Of a stretch of 64,000 nt of DNA, positions 1-9,031 are shown piece after piece (the stretch's first letter is position 1; every line of letters starts with the position of its first letter). The position numbers were made by a program, and so were the translations under genes. The DNA comes from an uncultured Bacillota bacterium (GTDB taxonomy: Bacteria; Bacillota_I; Bacilli_A; RFN20; CAG-826). The notes beneath the pieces were generated by a model, which saw only the letters and a list, made by a program, of their open reading frames with translations, made no database searches and was not told the DNA's origin. Location: positions 1-64,000 of the forward strand of contig CALEHV010000043.1 in assembly GCA_937876465.1 (NCBI GenBank), read 5' to 3'.

Positions 1-58
1 ATCAATCAAAAAGCAATGATGACAAAGTAGTTGCATCGCATTTTTCACAAAAAAAGAA

Positions 59-86
59 AAGAAGATGCATTTTGTTGCATCCTCTT
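59..86 (-). terminator. Rho-independent terminator of the first minus-strand gene
   Basis: An inverted repeat with GATGCA / TGCATC arms extended by AAGA / TCTT lies just past the stop of the leftward gene. On the minus strand the hairpin is followed by a T-rich tract (complement of the A-rich run at 48-60). Confidence 0.7.
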
Positions 87-92
87 ATTCAT

Positions 93-566
93 TTAACAGA
101 AATCTTTCAAATTAACAGGTTTTTTCCTAAATATAATTAAATATATAAAGTAGATAATACAATTAATTAATAAATAAACTGAAACTGAAAGAATTACTAA
201 AGATGAGCTTAATGTCATAGGCTCATTTTGTTTTGTTATAAAAAGAATAATTCCAAGGATGGTTAATCCAAGTCCAAAAACTGATCCAACAATGACCGCA
301 ATTAGAGGTACATTGTTTAATGATTGATTCTCGTTAAAGGCAATCTTGTAAAGCGCTAAATCTTTCTTGCCACCCTTAATAATTAGAATAGATTCTAAAA
401 TGCAAAATGCAGCAGTTAAAAACAATGTAATTAATGTTAAAACTTTTTCGTTATCTGTTAATTGGAAAACATAAAAAATACTGAAGCCAATTAATCCTAA
501 CGATAAGAGCAATAAAATAGAGGCAATTACACGATATTTAATGTTGTTTTTGTATGTGATATTCAT
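93..566 (-). CDS. Small four-helix membrane protein, unknown function
   Basis: The 157-residue product has four hydrophobic segments (about residues 12-33, 42-64, 86-110 and 120-146) separated by short charged loops, and no catalytic motif that I recognise. It is transcribed away from the starch locus and ends in a hairpin terminator. No Shine-Dalgarno sequence precedes the ATG. A TACAAT -10 box sits 7 bases upstream, so the transcript is probably leaderless. I do not recognise the family. A role in the membrane is all the sequence supports. Confidence 0.7.
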   Translation of the reverse strand: MNITYKNNIKYRVIASILLLLSLGLIGFSIFYVFQLTDNEKVLTLITLFLTAAFCILESILIIKGGKKDLALYKIAFNENQSLNNVPLIAVIVGSVFGLGLTILGIILFITKQNEPMTLSSSLVILSVSVYLLINCIIYFIYLIIFRKKPVNLKDFC

Positions 567-573
567 CGAAATT

Positions 574-579
574 ATTGTA
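574..579 (-). promoter_or_regulatory. -10 box (TACAAT) of a probably leaderless gene
   Basis: On the minus strand TACAAT is followed after 7 bases by the ATG at 566 and no ribosome binding site intervenes. The -35 region is not clear. Confidence 0.4.
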
Positions 580-630
580 ATACATTATTTAAAAATAAAA
601 AAAGTTTATTCTTCGCGCATAAAATTATTA

Positions 631-636
631 TATAAT
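631..636 (+). promoter_or_regulatory. Candidate -10 box for the starch transport operon
   Basis: A perfect TATAAT lies 50 bases before the ATG of the binding-protein gene. The -35 match is weak, which would suit an activated or repressed promoter. A TTGACA-AACGTT stretch at 654-665, downstream of the expected start of transcription, could hold a LacI-family operator with its central CG, but the palindrome is only 6 bp and this is inference. Confidence 0.35.
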
Positions 637-686
637 TGTTATTGTTAGTCGTATTGACAACGTTAATTTTATTGTAAGGGACACTT

Positions 687-2459
687 ATGAAGAGAAGATT
701 TTTGAGTTTTTCTTTGTTAGCAGGAGTAATGGTGTTTTCATTAAGCGCTGTTGGCCTTGCTTCATGTGACTCTTCCGGCGGTAATAATAACATTCCGTCA
801 GTTCGCTTAGATTCAACCGAACTATCTTTAGCAGTGGGAGAAGTCAAACAATTGAAAATTTCTGTTTCGCCAAAGAGCGCTACAGAATTAGAACGTGACT
901 GGGTTAGTAACGATCAAAACGTTGCTGTTGTTAAAAATGGTTACGTTTTTGGTATTGGTGCAGGTAAATGTAAAGTTACTTGCTATTTAATTGGTGGTGG
1001 CAAAGCCGAATGTAATGTCACAGTTACAGGTTCAGGCCAATCTACTGATGATCCAATTTTGATTTTTAATTCAACTTCAAAAGAACTCAAAATTAACGAT
1101 TCCTTCCAAATTACATATGCAGTTTATCCTTTGGATACAACTATTCAATTCTCTTCAAGTGCTGAATCAATTGCTAGTGTTACAGACACTGGTGTAGTTA
1201 CAGCACATGCAAAAGGTAGTGCAATTATTACAGGTGTTGGCTCAAACGGAAAGACAGCAACCTGTGTTATTACAGTTACCGATGGTGGCGGCGGAGGCGG
1301 TGGATCCGGTAAACATTATTCCGGAACATACCGTGTTGGTTCTCCACTTAAACAAATTGAATTCACTAAATCATTACTTGCTCAATTCAATAGAGACACA
1401 GATAGCACAATCAATTTCGAAGTTATTACTTGGGAAGAAGATAAAGCTGCTGATCAAATGACAAATCCAAAAGATGGACCAGATGTATACCCATATGCTT
1501 CTGACCAAACATTGCGTTTGTATTCAAGAACAGCTTTAGGTGCTTTAACAACATCTGATTCAAGCTGGATTAGAAACGAAATGGGTACAGCTGCACTTTC
1601 ATATGCAACACTTAGCGGTGTCAACAAAGTTGTTGGCTATCCATTTGCTGCTGATAACGGCTATGTAATGTTCTATGATAAGAGCCTTGTTTCAGAAAGC
1701 GATATTGATACAGTAGATAAATTATTTGCTAAGGCAGATTCCTTAGGCTACGAAGTAGACTTTGGTCTTACTGGTGGTTTCTATTCTGCAGGTACATTAA
1801 TGACTTATGCAGAAGGTAAATCATTATATAAACTAACAGCTAAAGAATCCGGATATTCTTCATCCTCAACATTCGGCAGTGCTGCAGGTTTAAAAGCTGC
1901 TAAATTAATGAAGAAGATCTTTAACGAAGATGCACTTATGGATGCTGCAGAAGCTCCAGGTGCAAGTAGACAAGTATTAGCTACAATTACCGACTCTTCT
2001 AAAGTTGCTGCATTCAAACTCGCTATGGGCGATAACTATGCTGCTGCACCTTTACCATGGGTCGATGAAGCTAGAGACACAAGATTATCAGTCTATTTAG
2101 GATATAAATTCTATGGAATTAACCCTCAAAAAGCAGCTGGTGCTGAAAGATTAACTATTGCAAGCGAAATTGCTAAATATTTAGCAAGCGAAGATGCACA
2201 AAGACAACGTTATCAACAATTCTTTGTTAAACCAACATTGTCTTCAATTCAAACTATCGCTGCAAATGAACCACATATTGCTGCTTTAAATAAACAAGCT
2301 GAAGCAAATGGCACAGTCCCATTAACCGCAGTTGATACTGCTTTATGGAGCGAATGTGCAGAAACAGCAAAATCAATTAAGAATTTGCCAACATCTGCAA
2401 CAGATGCCGATTTCCAAGCTTTGCTTGATTCATTAGATACAAAACTTTATCACAAATAG
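687..2459 (+). CDS. Maltodextrin-type ABC substrate-binding lipoprotein with two Ig-like (Big2) domains
   Basis: The 590-residue protein starts with a signal peptide ending in a lipobox (LASC, lipidated Cys near residue 27). Two bacterial Ig-like Big2 domains follow (about 37-113 and 118-198), then a glycine-rich linker (GGGGGGGSG) and a C-terminal family 1 extracellular solute-binding domain (about 208-590). Solute-binding proteins of this type usually lack Ig domains; here they probably hold the binding site away from the membrane. The next genes are the matching MalF/MalG-like permeases and ATPase, and amylases lie downstream, so malto-oligosaccharides are the likely substrate. An AAGGGA ribosome binding site precedes the ATG. 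Confidence 0.9.
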   Translation: MKRRFLSFSLLAGVMVFSLSAVGLASCDSSGGNNNIPSVRLDSTELSLAVGEVKQLKISVSPKSATELERDWVSNDQNVAVVKNGYVFGIGAGKCKVTCYLIGGGKAECNVTVTGSGQSTDDPILIFNSTSKELKINDSFQITYAVYPLDTTIQFSSSAESIASVTDTGVVTAHAKGSAIITGVGSNGKTATCVITVTDGGGGGGGSGKHYSGTYRVGSPLKQIEFTKSLLAQFNRDTDSTINFEVITWEEDKAADQMTNPKDGPDVYPYASDQTLRLYSRTALGALTTSDSSWIRNEMGTAALSYATLSGVNKVVGYPFAADNGYVMFYDKSLVSESDIDTVDKLFAKADSLGYEVDFGLTGGFYSAGTLMTYAEGKSLYKLTAKESGYSSSSTFGSAAGLKAAKLMKKIFNEDALMDAAEAPGASRQVLATITDSSKVAAFKLAMGDNYAAAPLPWVDEARDTRLSVYLGYKFYGINPQKAAGAERLTIASEIAKYLASEDAQRQRYQQFFVKPTLSSIQTIAANEPHIAALNKQAEANGTVPLTAVDTALWSECAETAKSIKNLPTSATDADFQALLDSLDTKLYHK

Positions 2460-2465
2460 TTATTT

Positions 2466-3992
2466 ATGACTTCAATTAGATATTTGTCCCTTTCAAAACC
2501 TCAAAGAGCTTTAGTCTCGATTGGCAATTTCTTCAAAGGAATTGGCAAAGGTTTTGTGCGCTTTTTCAAAGGGTTACCATCTAAATTAATGAAGCTCGGT
2601 AACAAGATTGCTTCTCCATTTAGAACACTTGTTAATGCATTCAAAGGTGGAACATGGCAAACAAGAATGAATTTCTTGTTCATGGGCTTCTATCAAATAC
2701 TTCACAATGAAGTGTTTAGAGGATTACTTTACTTACTCTACGAAGGTGTATTTATTTGGTTCTTGTGTGTAGTAGGTGTTCCATATCTTTCAAAACTTGG
2801 AACATTAGGAACATTTTCTTCGACAAGCCAATACTTAATTAATCCTGCAGAAGGAAGTATAGCCGCTATTACAGGTGGTGACGATTCCTTCTCAATCCTT
2901 CTTTATTCAATTGTTACCATTTTATTCATGATTATCTTTGTGGTTTTATGGTACTTCTCTATTAGAGACGCTAAATCATTACAAGATAATATTGCAGTTG
3001 GTAAACTTTCCAAAAATACTCAATTCTTTAACGATTTAGTAGATAAAAAATACCATACATTGTTACTTGCAGTACCATTAGTTGGATTAGTTGCATTTAC
3101 TATTATTCCAATAGTTTTCATGATCATTGCAGGTTTTACAAACTACAATGGTAAAACTCACGCTGACTTATTTGACTGGGTTGGTTTTGATAACTATCAA
3201 CAATTATTTGCTGGATTTAGCGGTGGAAACTCTGCAGTTGTTACCATCTTCTTTAAAGTATTAGGATGGACGCTTTTATGGGCTTTAATCGCTACATTTA
3301 CAAACTATTTCTTAGGAATGGTTGTTGCATTATTAATTAATAAAAAAGGAATTAAACTTAAAAAGTTATGGAGAACCATTTTGATTTTAACAATCGCGGT
3401 TCCTCAGTTCGTTTCGTTGTTATTAATTAATAGAATGCTTTCCAATACTGGTTTGTTAACTAGATTATTTACCGATTGGGGTTGGATTGCTAAAAACTCA
3501 TCTCCCTTTGATAACGTCTTATTAGGTAGAACATTAATCGTTATTGTTAATATGTGGGTTGGTGTTCCATACACAATGTTAATTTGCTCAGGTATTCTTA
3601 TGAATATTCCTGAAGATTTATATGAATCTGCACGTATTGATGGCGCATCAACATTTAAGATGTACACATCAATTACACTTCCATATATGTTATTTATTAC
3701 TCTGCCTTACTTGATAAGCCAGTTTGTCGGTAATATTAATAACTTCAATATCATTTATCTCTTATCTCAAGGTGCACCAAAATTTGCTGCAAATATTCCA
3801 TCTTCTTACGGAGATGTTGGTGAAACCGATTTACTTATTACTTGGATTTATAAGATGTCCATGTCTGGAGACGAAAAGAACTATGCTGTTGCATGTGTTC
3901 TTGGCGTTTTAGTCTTCATTGTTATTGCTGTAATATCATTGATATTCTATGGCCGTAGCAATTCAGTTAAGAACGAGGAGGATTTCCAATAA
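2466..3992 (+). CDS. malF: MalF-like sugar ABC transporter permease with N-terminal extension
   Basis: Inner-membrane permease of the binding-protein-dependent sugar transporter family. The conserved EAA loop, which docks the ATPase, is visible as ESARIDGAS followed by ITLPYM in the C-terminal part. At 508 residues it is far longer than the usual Gram-positive MalF of about 300. The extra N-terminal part begins with a basic amphipathic stretch and carries two further hydrophobic segments (about 80-103 and 143-164) before the canonical helices. It begins 6 bases after the binding-protein stop with no clear ribosome binding site, so it is probably translationally coupled. Partner of the MalG-like permease downstream. 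Confidence 0.9.
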   Translation: MTSIRYLSLSKPQRALVSIGNFFKGIGKGFVRFFKGLPSKLMKLGNKIASPFRTLVNAFKGGTWQTRMNFLFMGFYQILHNEVFRGLLYLLYEGVFIWFLCVVGVPYLSKLGTLGTFSSTSQYLINPAEGSIAAITGGDDSFSILLYSIVTILFMIIFVVLWYFSIRDAKSLQDNIAVGKLSKNTQFFNDLVDKKYHTLLLAVPLVGLVAFTIIPIVFMIIAGFTNYNGKTHADLFDWVGFDNYQQLFAGFSGGNSAVVTIFFKVLGWTLLWALIATFTNYFLGMVVALLINKKGIKLKKLWRTILILTIAVPQFVSLLLINRMLSNTGLLTRLFTDWGWIAKNSSPFDNVLLGRTLIVIVNMWVGVPYTMLICSGILMNIPEDLYESARIDGASTFKMYTSITLPYMLFITLPYLISQFVGNINNFNIIYLLSQGAPKFAANIPSSYGDVGETDLLITWIYKMSMSGDEKNYAVACVLGVLVFIVIAVISLIFYGRSNSVKNEEDFQ

Positions 3993-4864
3993 TGGCACAA
4001 GAAAAACATTATTCAAGCAAACGTTTTGCTGAGAAGTCCAGCCGTGTTTTAGTTTACGTTATCTTAACTGCAATTTCGGTTGTTTGGATTTTCCCATTCA
4101 TTTATTTGATTTTCCAATCATTCGTCAAAGTTCCTAACCCATCCTCAATTTTCCCAGGAGCAGGTAACTGGACACTTGATAACTATGCAGCATTATTTAC
4201 AAATTCATTAACTCCATTCTTCTCATGGTGGATCAATACATTTGTTATTGCATTTGCAACTGCTGCTCTTCAAACAATCTTAGTTTTAATGACATCATAT
4301 GCATTATCAAGATTAAGATTTAACGGAAGACAAGGATTAATGAAATTAATTCTTATCTTAGGTATGTTCCCGGGATTCCTTGGAATGCTTGTTATTTATT
4401 ACATATTGAGATTGCTTGGTCTTAATACATCTATTTATTCGTTAATTATCGTATATGCGGCTTCGAGCGCGATGAGTTATTACGTTGCAAAAGGATTCTT
4501 TGATACAATCCCGAAAGCTCTTGATGAAGCTGTCTTAATTGATGGTGGTACAAAGAATACAGTTTTCTGGAGAATCATTCTTCCACTTTCAAAACCAATT
4601 ATTATTTATACAATTCTTGTTTCATTTACAGGTCCTTGGGGCGACTTTATGTTTGGTAAATACATTGCAGTCGCTGGTGGACTTCAACCTGATCAATATA
4701 CAGTTGCAGTTGGACTTCAATATTTAACTGAATCAGATCCAACTCAATTCTATGGAATATTCTGCGCAGGCGCAGTACTTGTTTCCATTCCAATTACCGC
4801 GTTATTCTTCTGGTTGCAACGTTATTACGTTGAAGGAATTGCCGGTGGTGCGGTTAAAGGATAA
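3992..4864 (+). CDS. malG: MalG-like sugar ABC transporter permease
   Basis: The 290-residue, six-helix permease has the normal length of the MalG family. The EAA loop reads DEAVLIDGG followed by IILPLSKP. It pairs with the MalF-like subunit to form the channel for oligosaccharides delivered by the lipoprotein encoded first in the operon. The start overlaps the malF stop by one base and is preceded by a perfect AGGAGG. Confidence 0.93.
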   Translation: MAQEKHYSSKRFAEKSSRVLVYVILTAISVVWIFPFIYLIFQSFVKVPNPSSIFPGAGNWTLDNYAALFTNSLTPFFSWWINTFVIAFATAALQTILVLMTSYALSRLRFNGRQGLMKLILILGMFPGFLGMLVIYYILRLLGLNTSIYSLIIVYAASSAMSYYVAKGFFDTIPKALDEAVLIDGGTKNTVFWRIILPLSKPIIIYTILVSFTGPWGDFMFGKYIAVAGGLQPDQYTVAVGLQYLTESDPTQFYGIFCAGAVLVSIPITALFFWLQRYYVEGIAGGAVKG

Positions 4865-4875
4865 AGGAGAAAATT

Positions 4876-7428
4876 ATGGCTTCACTAAAATTAGAACACA
4901 TTTACAAAGTCTATTCGAACGGTCACAAAGCTGTTAGTGATTTTAACATGGACATTAAAGATGGTGAGTTTATTGTCTTCGTTGGTCCTTCTGGATGTGG
5001 TAAATCTACTACATTAAGAATGATTGCTGGACTTGAAGAAATTACATCTGGTGAACTTTATATCGGTGATACATTAGTTAACGATATGCAACCAAAGGAT
5101 AGAGATATCGCCATGGTTTTCCAAAACTATGCTCTTTATCCTCATATGACTGTTTATGAAAACATGGCATTTGGTTTAACTTTGAGAAAAGTTCCAAGAA
5201 CTGAGATTCACGAAAAGGTCATGTGGGCTGCAGAAGTCTTAGGACTTAAAGAATATTTAGACCGTAAACCAAAAGCTATGTCTGGTGGTCAAAGACAACG
5301 TGTTAGCTTAGGACGTGCTATTTTACGTAATCCTAAGGTTATGCTTCTTGATGAACCATTAAGTAACCTTGATGCTAAGTTAAGAAGCCAAATGAGAAGC
5401 GAAATCTCAAAACTTCATCAACAATTAAAAACAACATTTATTTACGTTACTCACGACCAAGTCGAAGCTATGACTCTTGGTACAAGAGTAGTTGTTATGA
5501 AATTAGGAAGAATTCAACAAATTGATTCTCCTCAAAATTTGTACGATCATCCAATTAACAAATTCGTTGCAGGATTCATTGGAACTCCTCAAATGAACTT
5601 CTTTAACGTTACTTTAAAAGAAGAAAAAGACGGTATTGCAGTTAGATGGAATGATTGTGAACAAAAACCTCTTAAATTATCTTTTGATTCAGTTTTGAAA
5701 GCTGAAAAGAAATATCTTAATGGCGACAAAAACATTGTTCTTGGCTTTAGATGTGAAGCAGTTAGTGCAGAAGATGTTAAAGATGGCGACAATGTTGTCG
5801 ATGTAGTTATCTCTCACTTTGAAGAACTTGGAAACGAAACACTTATTTATGGTGATTTAAAAGAAGTTTCCGGTTTAGGTGGAGAATCTACTACAGGAAT
5901 TATTATTAAAGCATCCTCAAAGATGGGACATGTTCCTGGAGATGTTATTAAAGCAAAGATTGATGTATCAAAGATACATTTATTCGATGCAGAGACAGAA
6001 ATGACAATTATTCCACCTGTCCCAGATCATAACGTTTTACCAGTTGAAATTATTAACGGAAAGATGAATTTGTTTGGCAATGAAACAAAACCAGATTCAA
6101 TCCCTGTTGATATCTTACAAAAAGGAACAATTTCTATTCCTTTAAATGCTATTAAAGTCAATGAAGGAAAAGTTGAAGGTAAGATTGTTTTAGTTGAACA
6201 ACATAAAGACAAATATCTCGCTTTAGTTGAATCTAACGGAAAGAAATTATTCTTATTCGTTGACGAAAATGCAAAAGTGGGCGATAAGGTCACCTTCTCT
6301 ATTGATTACTCGCGCGCAACATTTAAAGATGAAAATGAACAACTTGTTGCTTCACCTTTAATTGAAAAAGATGAATTAAATGCAACATTTGTTAACTTAA
6401 AGACTGCATATGAAGTAACTAAAAACGAACAATTTAATAAAATTAAAGATGAACGTGTAATAGCAGTTGAAGAAAAATATAAAGCAATTAAGGAAGAATT
6501 CCAAAAAGAAAAAGAATCCAAGTTAGCTGAAGCAGTTGTTAAAGAACAAGCAAATGCATCTTTTGTTGCTACAAATAAGGCTAAGATGGATGAAGAGAAT
6601 TCAAAACTTAGTGAAGAGCTTAAACAAGCCAAAGATGCTTATAAATCTGAAATGAAAGAAGCAAAAGCTAAACATAAAGCACTTGCTAAAGAAGAACTTT
6701 CTAAGATTGAAGAACAATATAAGAAACTTTGGGCTAAAGAAAAAGAAGACTACAAGCAATCAATGCTTAAAAATAAGGATAAAGATTCTCGTCGTTCAAG
6801 AAGACTCTCATATCAAATTTTTAAAGAATCATTCCCTCAAATGAAGGCTAATGATTTAGAAAGAAAAGAAAATGCATTAGAGTTTGATAAAGAAACCGAA
6901 ATCAACGCCTTAAAAGCTCGTTTTAATCAAAAGAAATCTCTTGTTAACGATTCAATTAAAGAAAACAAGAAGAAATTCATGTTAGAAAACTATCCTGCTA
7001 AAGCACTTGAAGCAGAATATAAAGATAAAGAAAAGAAAATGGCTAGGGAAGAAGCGGAAGAAATGCTTCGTGCTCAACTTATCTTCTTCTTTAAATTTGA
7101 AGACACATATCAAATTATTCCTGATGATATTACAAATAAGATCATTCAAGGTTTAGGAAACAAAGTTTTCACAAAAGTATTCCGTGTTGCAGTACCTCAC
7201 GATTGTTTCATTGAAGTTGAAAAAGACGGTATTCCATTTAAGGTTGTATCTTTTGTTAACTACGGTGATACAAAGATGTATAAGTGTACAGGCGAAATCT
7301 TTGGAGAAAAAGCTGTTGTTTATATCAAGAAAGAAAGAGAAATGGAACTTGGCTCAAACGTTTTGTTACTTCCATCCTTAAAGGATTCTGAAATTTACGA
7401 AACAGAGCTCAATATTAGACTTTATTAA
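4876..7428 (+). CDS. MsmK/MalK-type sugar ABC ATPase with a long coiled-coil C-terminal extension
   Basis: Residues 1-240 form a complete ABC ATPase: Walker A GPSGCGKST, signature MSGGQRQR, Walker B MLLDEPLSNLD and the switch histidine in THD. A TOBE-type regulatory region follows (about 240-380). MalK/MsmK proteins normally end near residue 370. This one continues to 850 with a small beta-rich segment (about 390-495), a highly charged lysine/glutamate-rich helix predicted as coiled coil (about 510-735) and a C-terminal globular segment (about 745-850). There is no stop or frameshift and base use is like the neighbours, so the tail looks genuine. An AAGGAG site precedes the ATG. The tail could hold a regulator or scaffold; its function is unknown. 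Confidence 0.9.
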   Translation: MASLKLEHIYKVYSNGHKAVSDFNMDIKDGEFIVFVGPSGCGKSTTLRMIAGLEEITSGELYIGDTLVNDMQPKDRDIAMVFQNYALYPHMTVYENMAFGLTLRKVPRTEIHEKVMWAAEVLGLKEYLDRKPKAMSGGQRQRVSLGRAILRNPKVMLLDEPLSNLDAKLRSQMRSEISKLHQQLKTTFIYVTHDQVEAMTLGTRVVVMKLGRIQQIDSPQNLYDHPINKFVAGFIGTPQMNFFNVTLKEEKDGIAVRWNDCEQKPLKLSFDSVLKAEKKYLNGDKNIVLGFRCEAVSAEDVKDGDNVVDVVISHFEELGNETLIYGDLKEVSGLGGESTTGIIIKASSKMGHVPGDVIKAKIDVSKIHLFDAETEMTIIPPVPDHNVLPVEIINGKMNLFGNETKPDSIPVDILQKGTISIPLNAIKVNEGKVEGKIVLVEQHKDKYLALVESNGKKLFLFVDENAKVGDKVTFSIDYSRATFKDENEQLVASPLIEKDELNATFVNLKTAYEVTKNEQFNKIKDERVIAVEEKYKAIKEEFQKEKESKLAEAVVKEQANASFVATNKAKMDEENSKLSEELKQAKDAYKSEMKEAKAKHKALAKEELSKIEEQYKKLWAKEKEDYKQSMLKNKDKDSRRSRRLSYQIFKESFPQMKANDLERKENALEFDKETEINALKARFNQKKSLVNDSIKENKKKFMLENYPAKALEAEYKDKEKKMAREEAEEMLRAQLIFFFKFEDTYQIIPDDITNKIIQGLGNKVFTKVFRVAVPHDCFIEVEKDGIPFKVVSFVNYGDTKMYKCTGEIFGEKAVVYIKKEREMELGSNVLLLPSLKDSEIYETELNIRLY

Positions 7429-7430
7429 TT

Positions 7431-8231
7431 ATGAAAAAAGCTACTGGATTATTAATATTGTTACCATTGATGCTTGCCTCTTGCGGTAAGAATCATACTG
7501 ATTTTAATGTATTCAAAGAATACATTGATGGTATTGAAGTATCCACAGAACATCCATATTATCGTGTAAGAGGCTCATTAGATTTCAATAACTCTTTAAT
7601 TGAAGTCGATTCTACATTTAATAAAAATCCTACAGGCGATAGTTATGTACCTTACGCAAGATACAATGAAGGATTTTATTGTGAAGCCGCAGGTGACAAT
7701 GTCGTTGATGACGAATCTGATGTAATTATTTATGCAATGTCAAGCCGCAGCTATTGGCTAAGAATGCCTCTTAAATTAGATAGAGAAAACTTCTTACAAT
7801 ATTTAGATGATGATAGTGAAAACCCAACATGTGCTCACTACGCATTTACACATTTAATTACAGCTTGGATGGACGAAAGCGGTGCAGCAAATCCATCAAG
7901 TTGTTATCCGTATTTCGATTTGCTTCCTAATGGAGGTTTTGTAATTGGTGGAGATAAAGTTCACACCAAATTTACAATTGATAATTATCCATATTATCCA
8001 GATCCTGCAGCTCATCCAGAAATTTTTGGACCAGATGTTTGGGATTTTGATATTAGACCACGTCCATCATATGATAACGTTGTTGATGCTAAAGTCGACA
8101 TTAGATTTGAATACGATAAAGATGGTTGGTTAGTAAAAGAAGAATTAACTAGTATTGGATATGATTATTCAGTTTCTAGTGATATTCAAGTTGCGCTCTA
8201 CGCAGAATATACATACAAATTTTCGGAATGA
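7431..8231 (+). CDS. Lipoprotein of unknown function in the starch operon
   Basis: The 266-residue product has a short signal peptide with lipobox LASC (Cys near residue 18) and a mature domain rich in Tyr, Asp and Pro. It begins 3 bases after the ATPase stop and its own stop overlaps the next start (ATGA), so it is translated with the transport genes. I recognise no domain. Its position suggests a surface accessory of the oligosaccharide importer. Confidence 0.75.
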   Translation: MKKATGLLILLPLMLASCGKNHTDFNVFKEYIDGIEVSTEHPYYRVRGSLDFNNSLIEVDSTFNKNPTGDSYVPYARYNEGFYCEAAGDNVVDDESDVIIYAMSSRSYWLRMPLKLDRENFLQYLDDDSENPTCAHYAFTHLITAWMDESGAANPSSCYPYFDLLPNGGFVIGGDKVHTKFTIDNYPYYPDPAAHPEIFGPDVWDFDIRPRPSYDNVVDAKVDIRFEYDKDGWLVKEELTSIGYDYSVSSDIQVALYAEYTYKFSE

Positions 8232-8899
8232 AATTTAATAAGTTAATTTTAGTTATATTAGGAACTTCTTTACTTTCGTCTTGCACGATTCCTTTAAGAG
8301 CGGATTTAGATGAATTTGTATCTACTTTTTCAATTGAACAAGCATTTGAAGAATATAAAGAAGCAAAGTATGTTTCGACATGGAATATAGTTACCGATAG
8401 CGAAACAAAAACTGAAACTGACGAGTTTTATATTAATGTCAAAGACATTAATAATATGCAATATCATAGATATGGTGAAACATTTGTTGACGATGTTTTA
8501 AGCAAAACAAAATATGAATGTTGCTATAAAGAAAACGATAAATATTATTACGAAAAAGAAGGTCAAAAAGTTGAATGTTTAGACACTCAAGTTTCTGGCC
8601 TAATTTCTGGTTTCTTTTACCAAGAAGTAATACAAGACGCTTATCATTCTGGTGGAATGTATTATGGCGACTTTATTTTAGACAATATTCGTAAAGCTCA
8701 AAACTTCTATAGTGTTGTAGATAATTTGCCTGGTACAAAGTCTTTAAAATATAGCTTTGAAGAACTTGATGAAAATAACGTTTATACCAAAATTACATTT
8801 AATGTAAATAGGCTCGGAATGCTTGAAAATTATTCATATTCTGGTGATAACGGAACAATAAGAATTACTCAAGAAATTATTGTAGAAAATATCAAGTAA
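8228..8899 (+). CDS. Second lipoprotein of unknown function in the starch operon
   Basis: 223 residues with signal peptide and lipobox LSSC (Cys near residue 19). The mature part is acidic and tyrosine-rich with predicted beta strands, in the manner of small lipoproteins of the LolA/LppX-like shape, although no motif proves that. The ATG overlaps the preceding TGA, showing translational coupling. Last gene before a 132-base gap carrying a hairpin and a promoter. Confidence 0.72.
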   Translation: MKFNKLILVILGTSLLSSCTIPLRADLDEFVSTFSIEQAFEEYKEAKYVSTWNIVTDSETKTETDEFYINVKDINNMQYHRYGETFVDDVLSKTKYECCYKENDKYYYEKEGQKVECLDTQVSGLISGFFYQEVIQDAYHSGGMYYGDFILDNIRKAQNFYSVVDNLPGTKSLKYSFEELDENNVYTKITFNVNRLGMLENYSYSGDNGTIRITQEIIVENIK

Positions 8900-8938
8900 A
8901 AACTTTCTACAAGTATATAAAATTAATTAATATTTTTT

Positions 8939-8963
8939 GAAATCTAGTTATTTAACTGATTTC
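8939..8963 (+). terminator. Hairpin after the transport operon, possible attenuator or weak terminator
   Basis: GAAATC...GATTTC arms, extended inward by AGTT / AACT across one bulged base, form a 10-bp stem. The following T-tract is poor (ATTATTT), so termination would be partial and the amylase genes could be read through. Confidence 0.4.
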
Positions 8964-8968
8964 ATTAT

Positions 8969-8997
8969 TTGACTAATAAAAAATCAAAGTTTAAACT
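8969..8997 (+). promoter_or_regulatory. SigA-type promoter of the amylase gene
   Basis: TTGACT (8969-8974), a 17-base spacer and TAAACT (8992-8997). It lies 35 bases upstream of the amylase ATG and gives the extracellular enzymes their own transcription start. Confidence 0.5.
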
Positions 8998-9013
8998 AAT
9001 AGTATAACTATTA
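8997..9013 (+). promoter_or_regulatory. Perfect inverted repeat at the amylase transcription start, candidate operator
   Basis: TAATAGT and ACTATTA form 7-bp arms around ATA. The repeat begins in the -10 box and covers the expected transcription start, the classic position for a repressor site. The regulator is not encoded in this window as far as I can see. Confidence 0.4.
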
Positions 9014-9031
9014 ATCGTTAGGGAGAACTAT

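Noticed and set aside
572..847. Minus-strand 91-codon open frame over the binding-protein signal peptide
   Set aside because: It is antisense to the lipoprotein start, has no ribosome binding site and encodes a low-complexity sequence.
6306..6632. Antisense 108-codon open frame inside the ABC ATPase tail
   Set aside because: It mirrors the lysine/glutamate-rich coiled-coil repeat on the opposite strand and is rich in Ser/Leu/Phe as expected for such a shadow.
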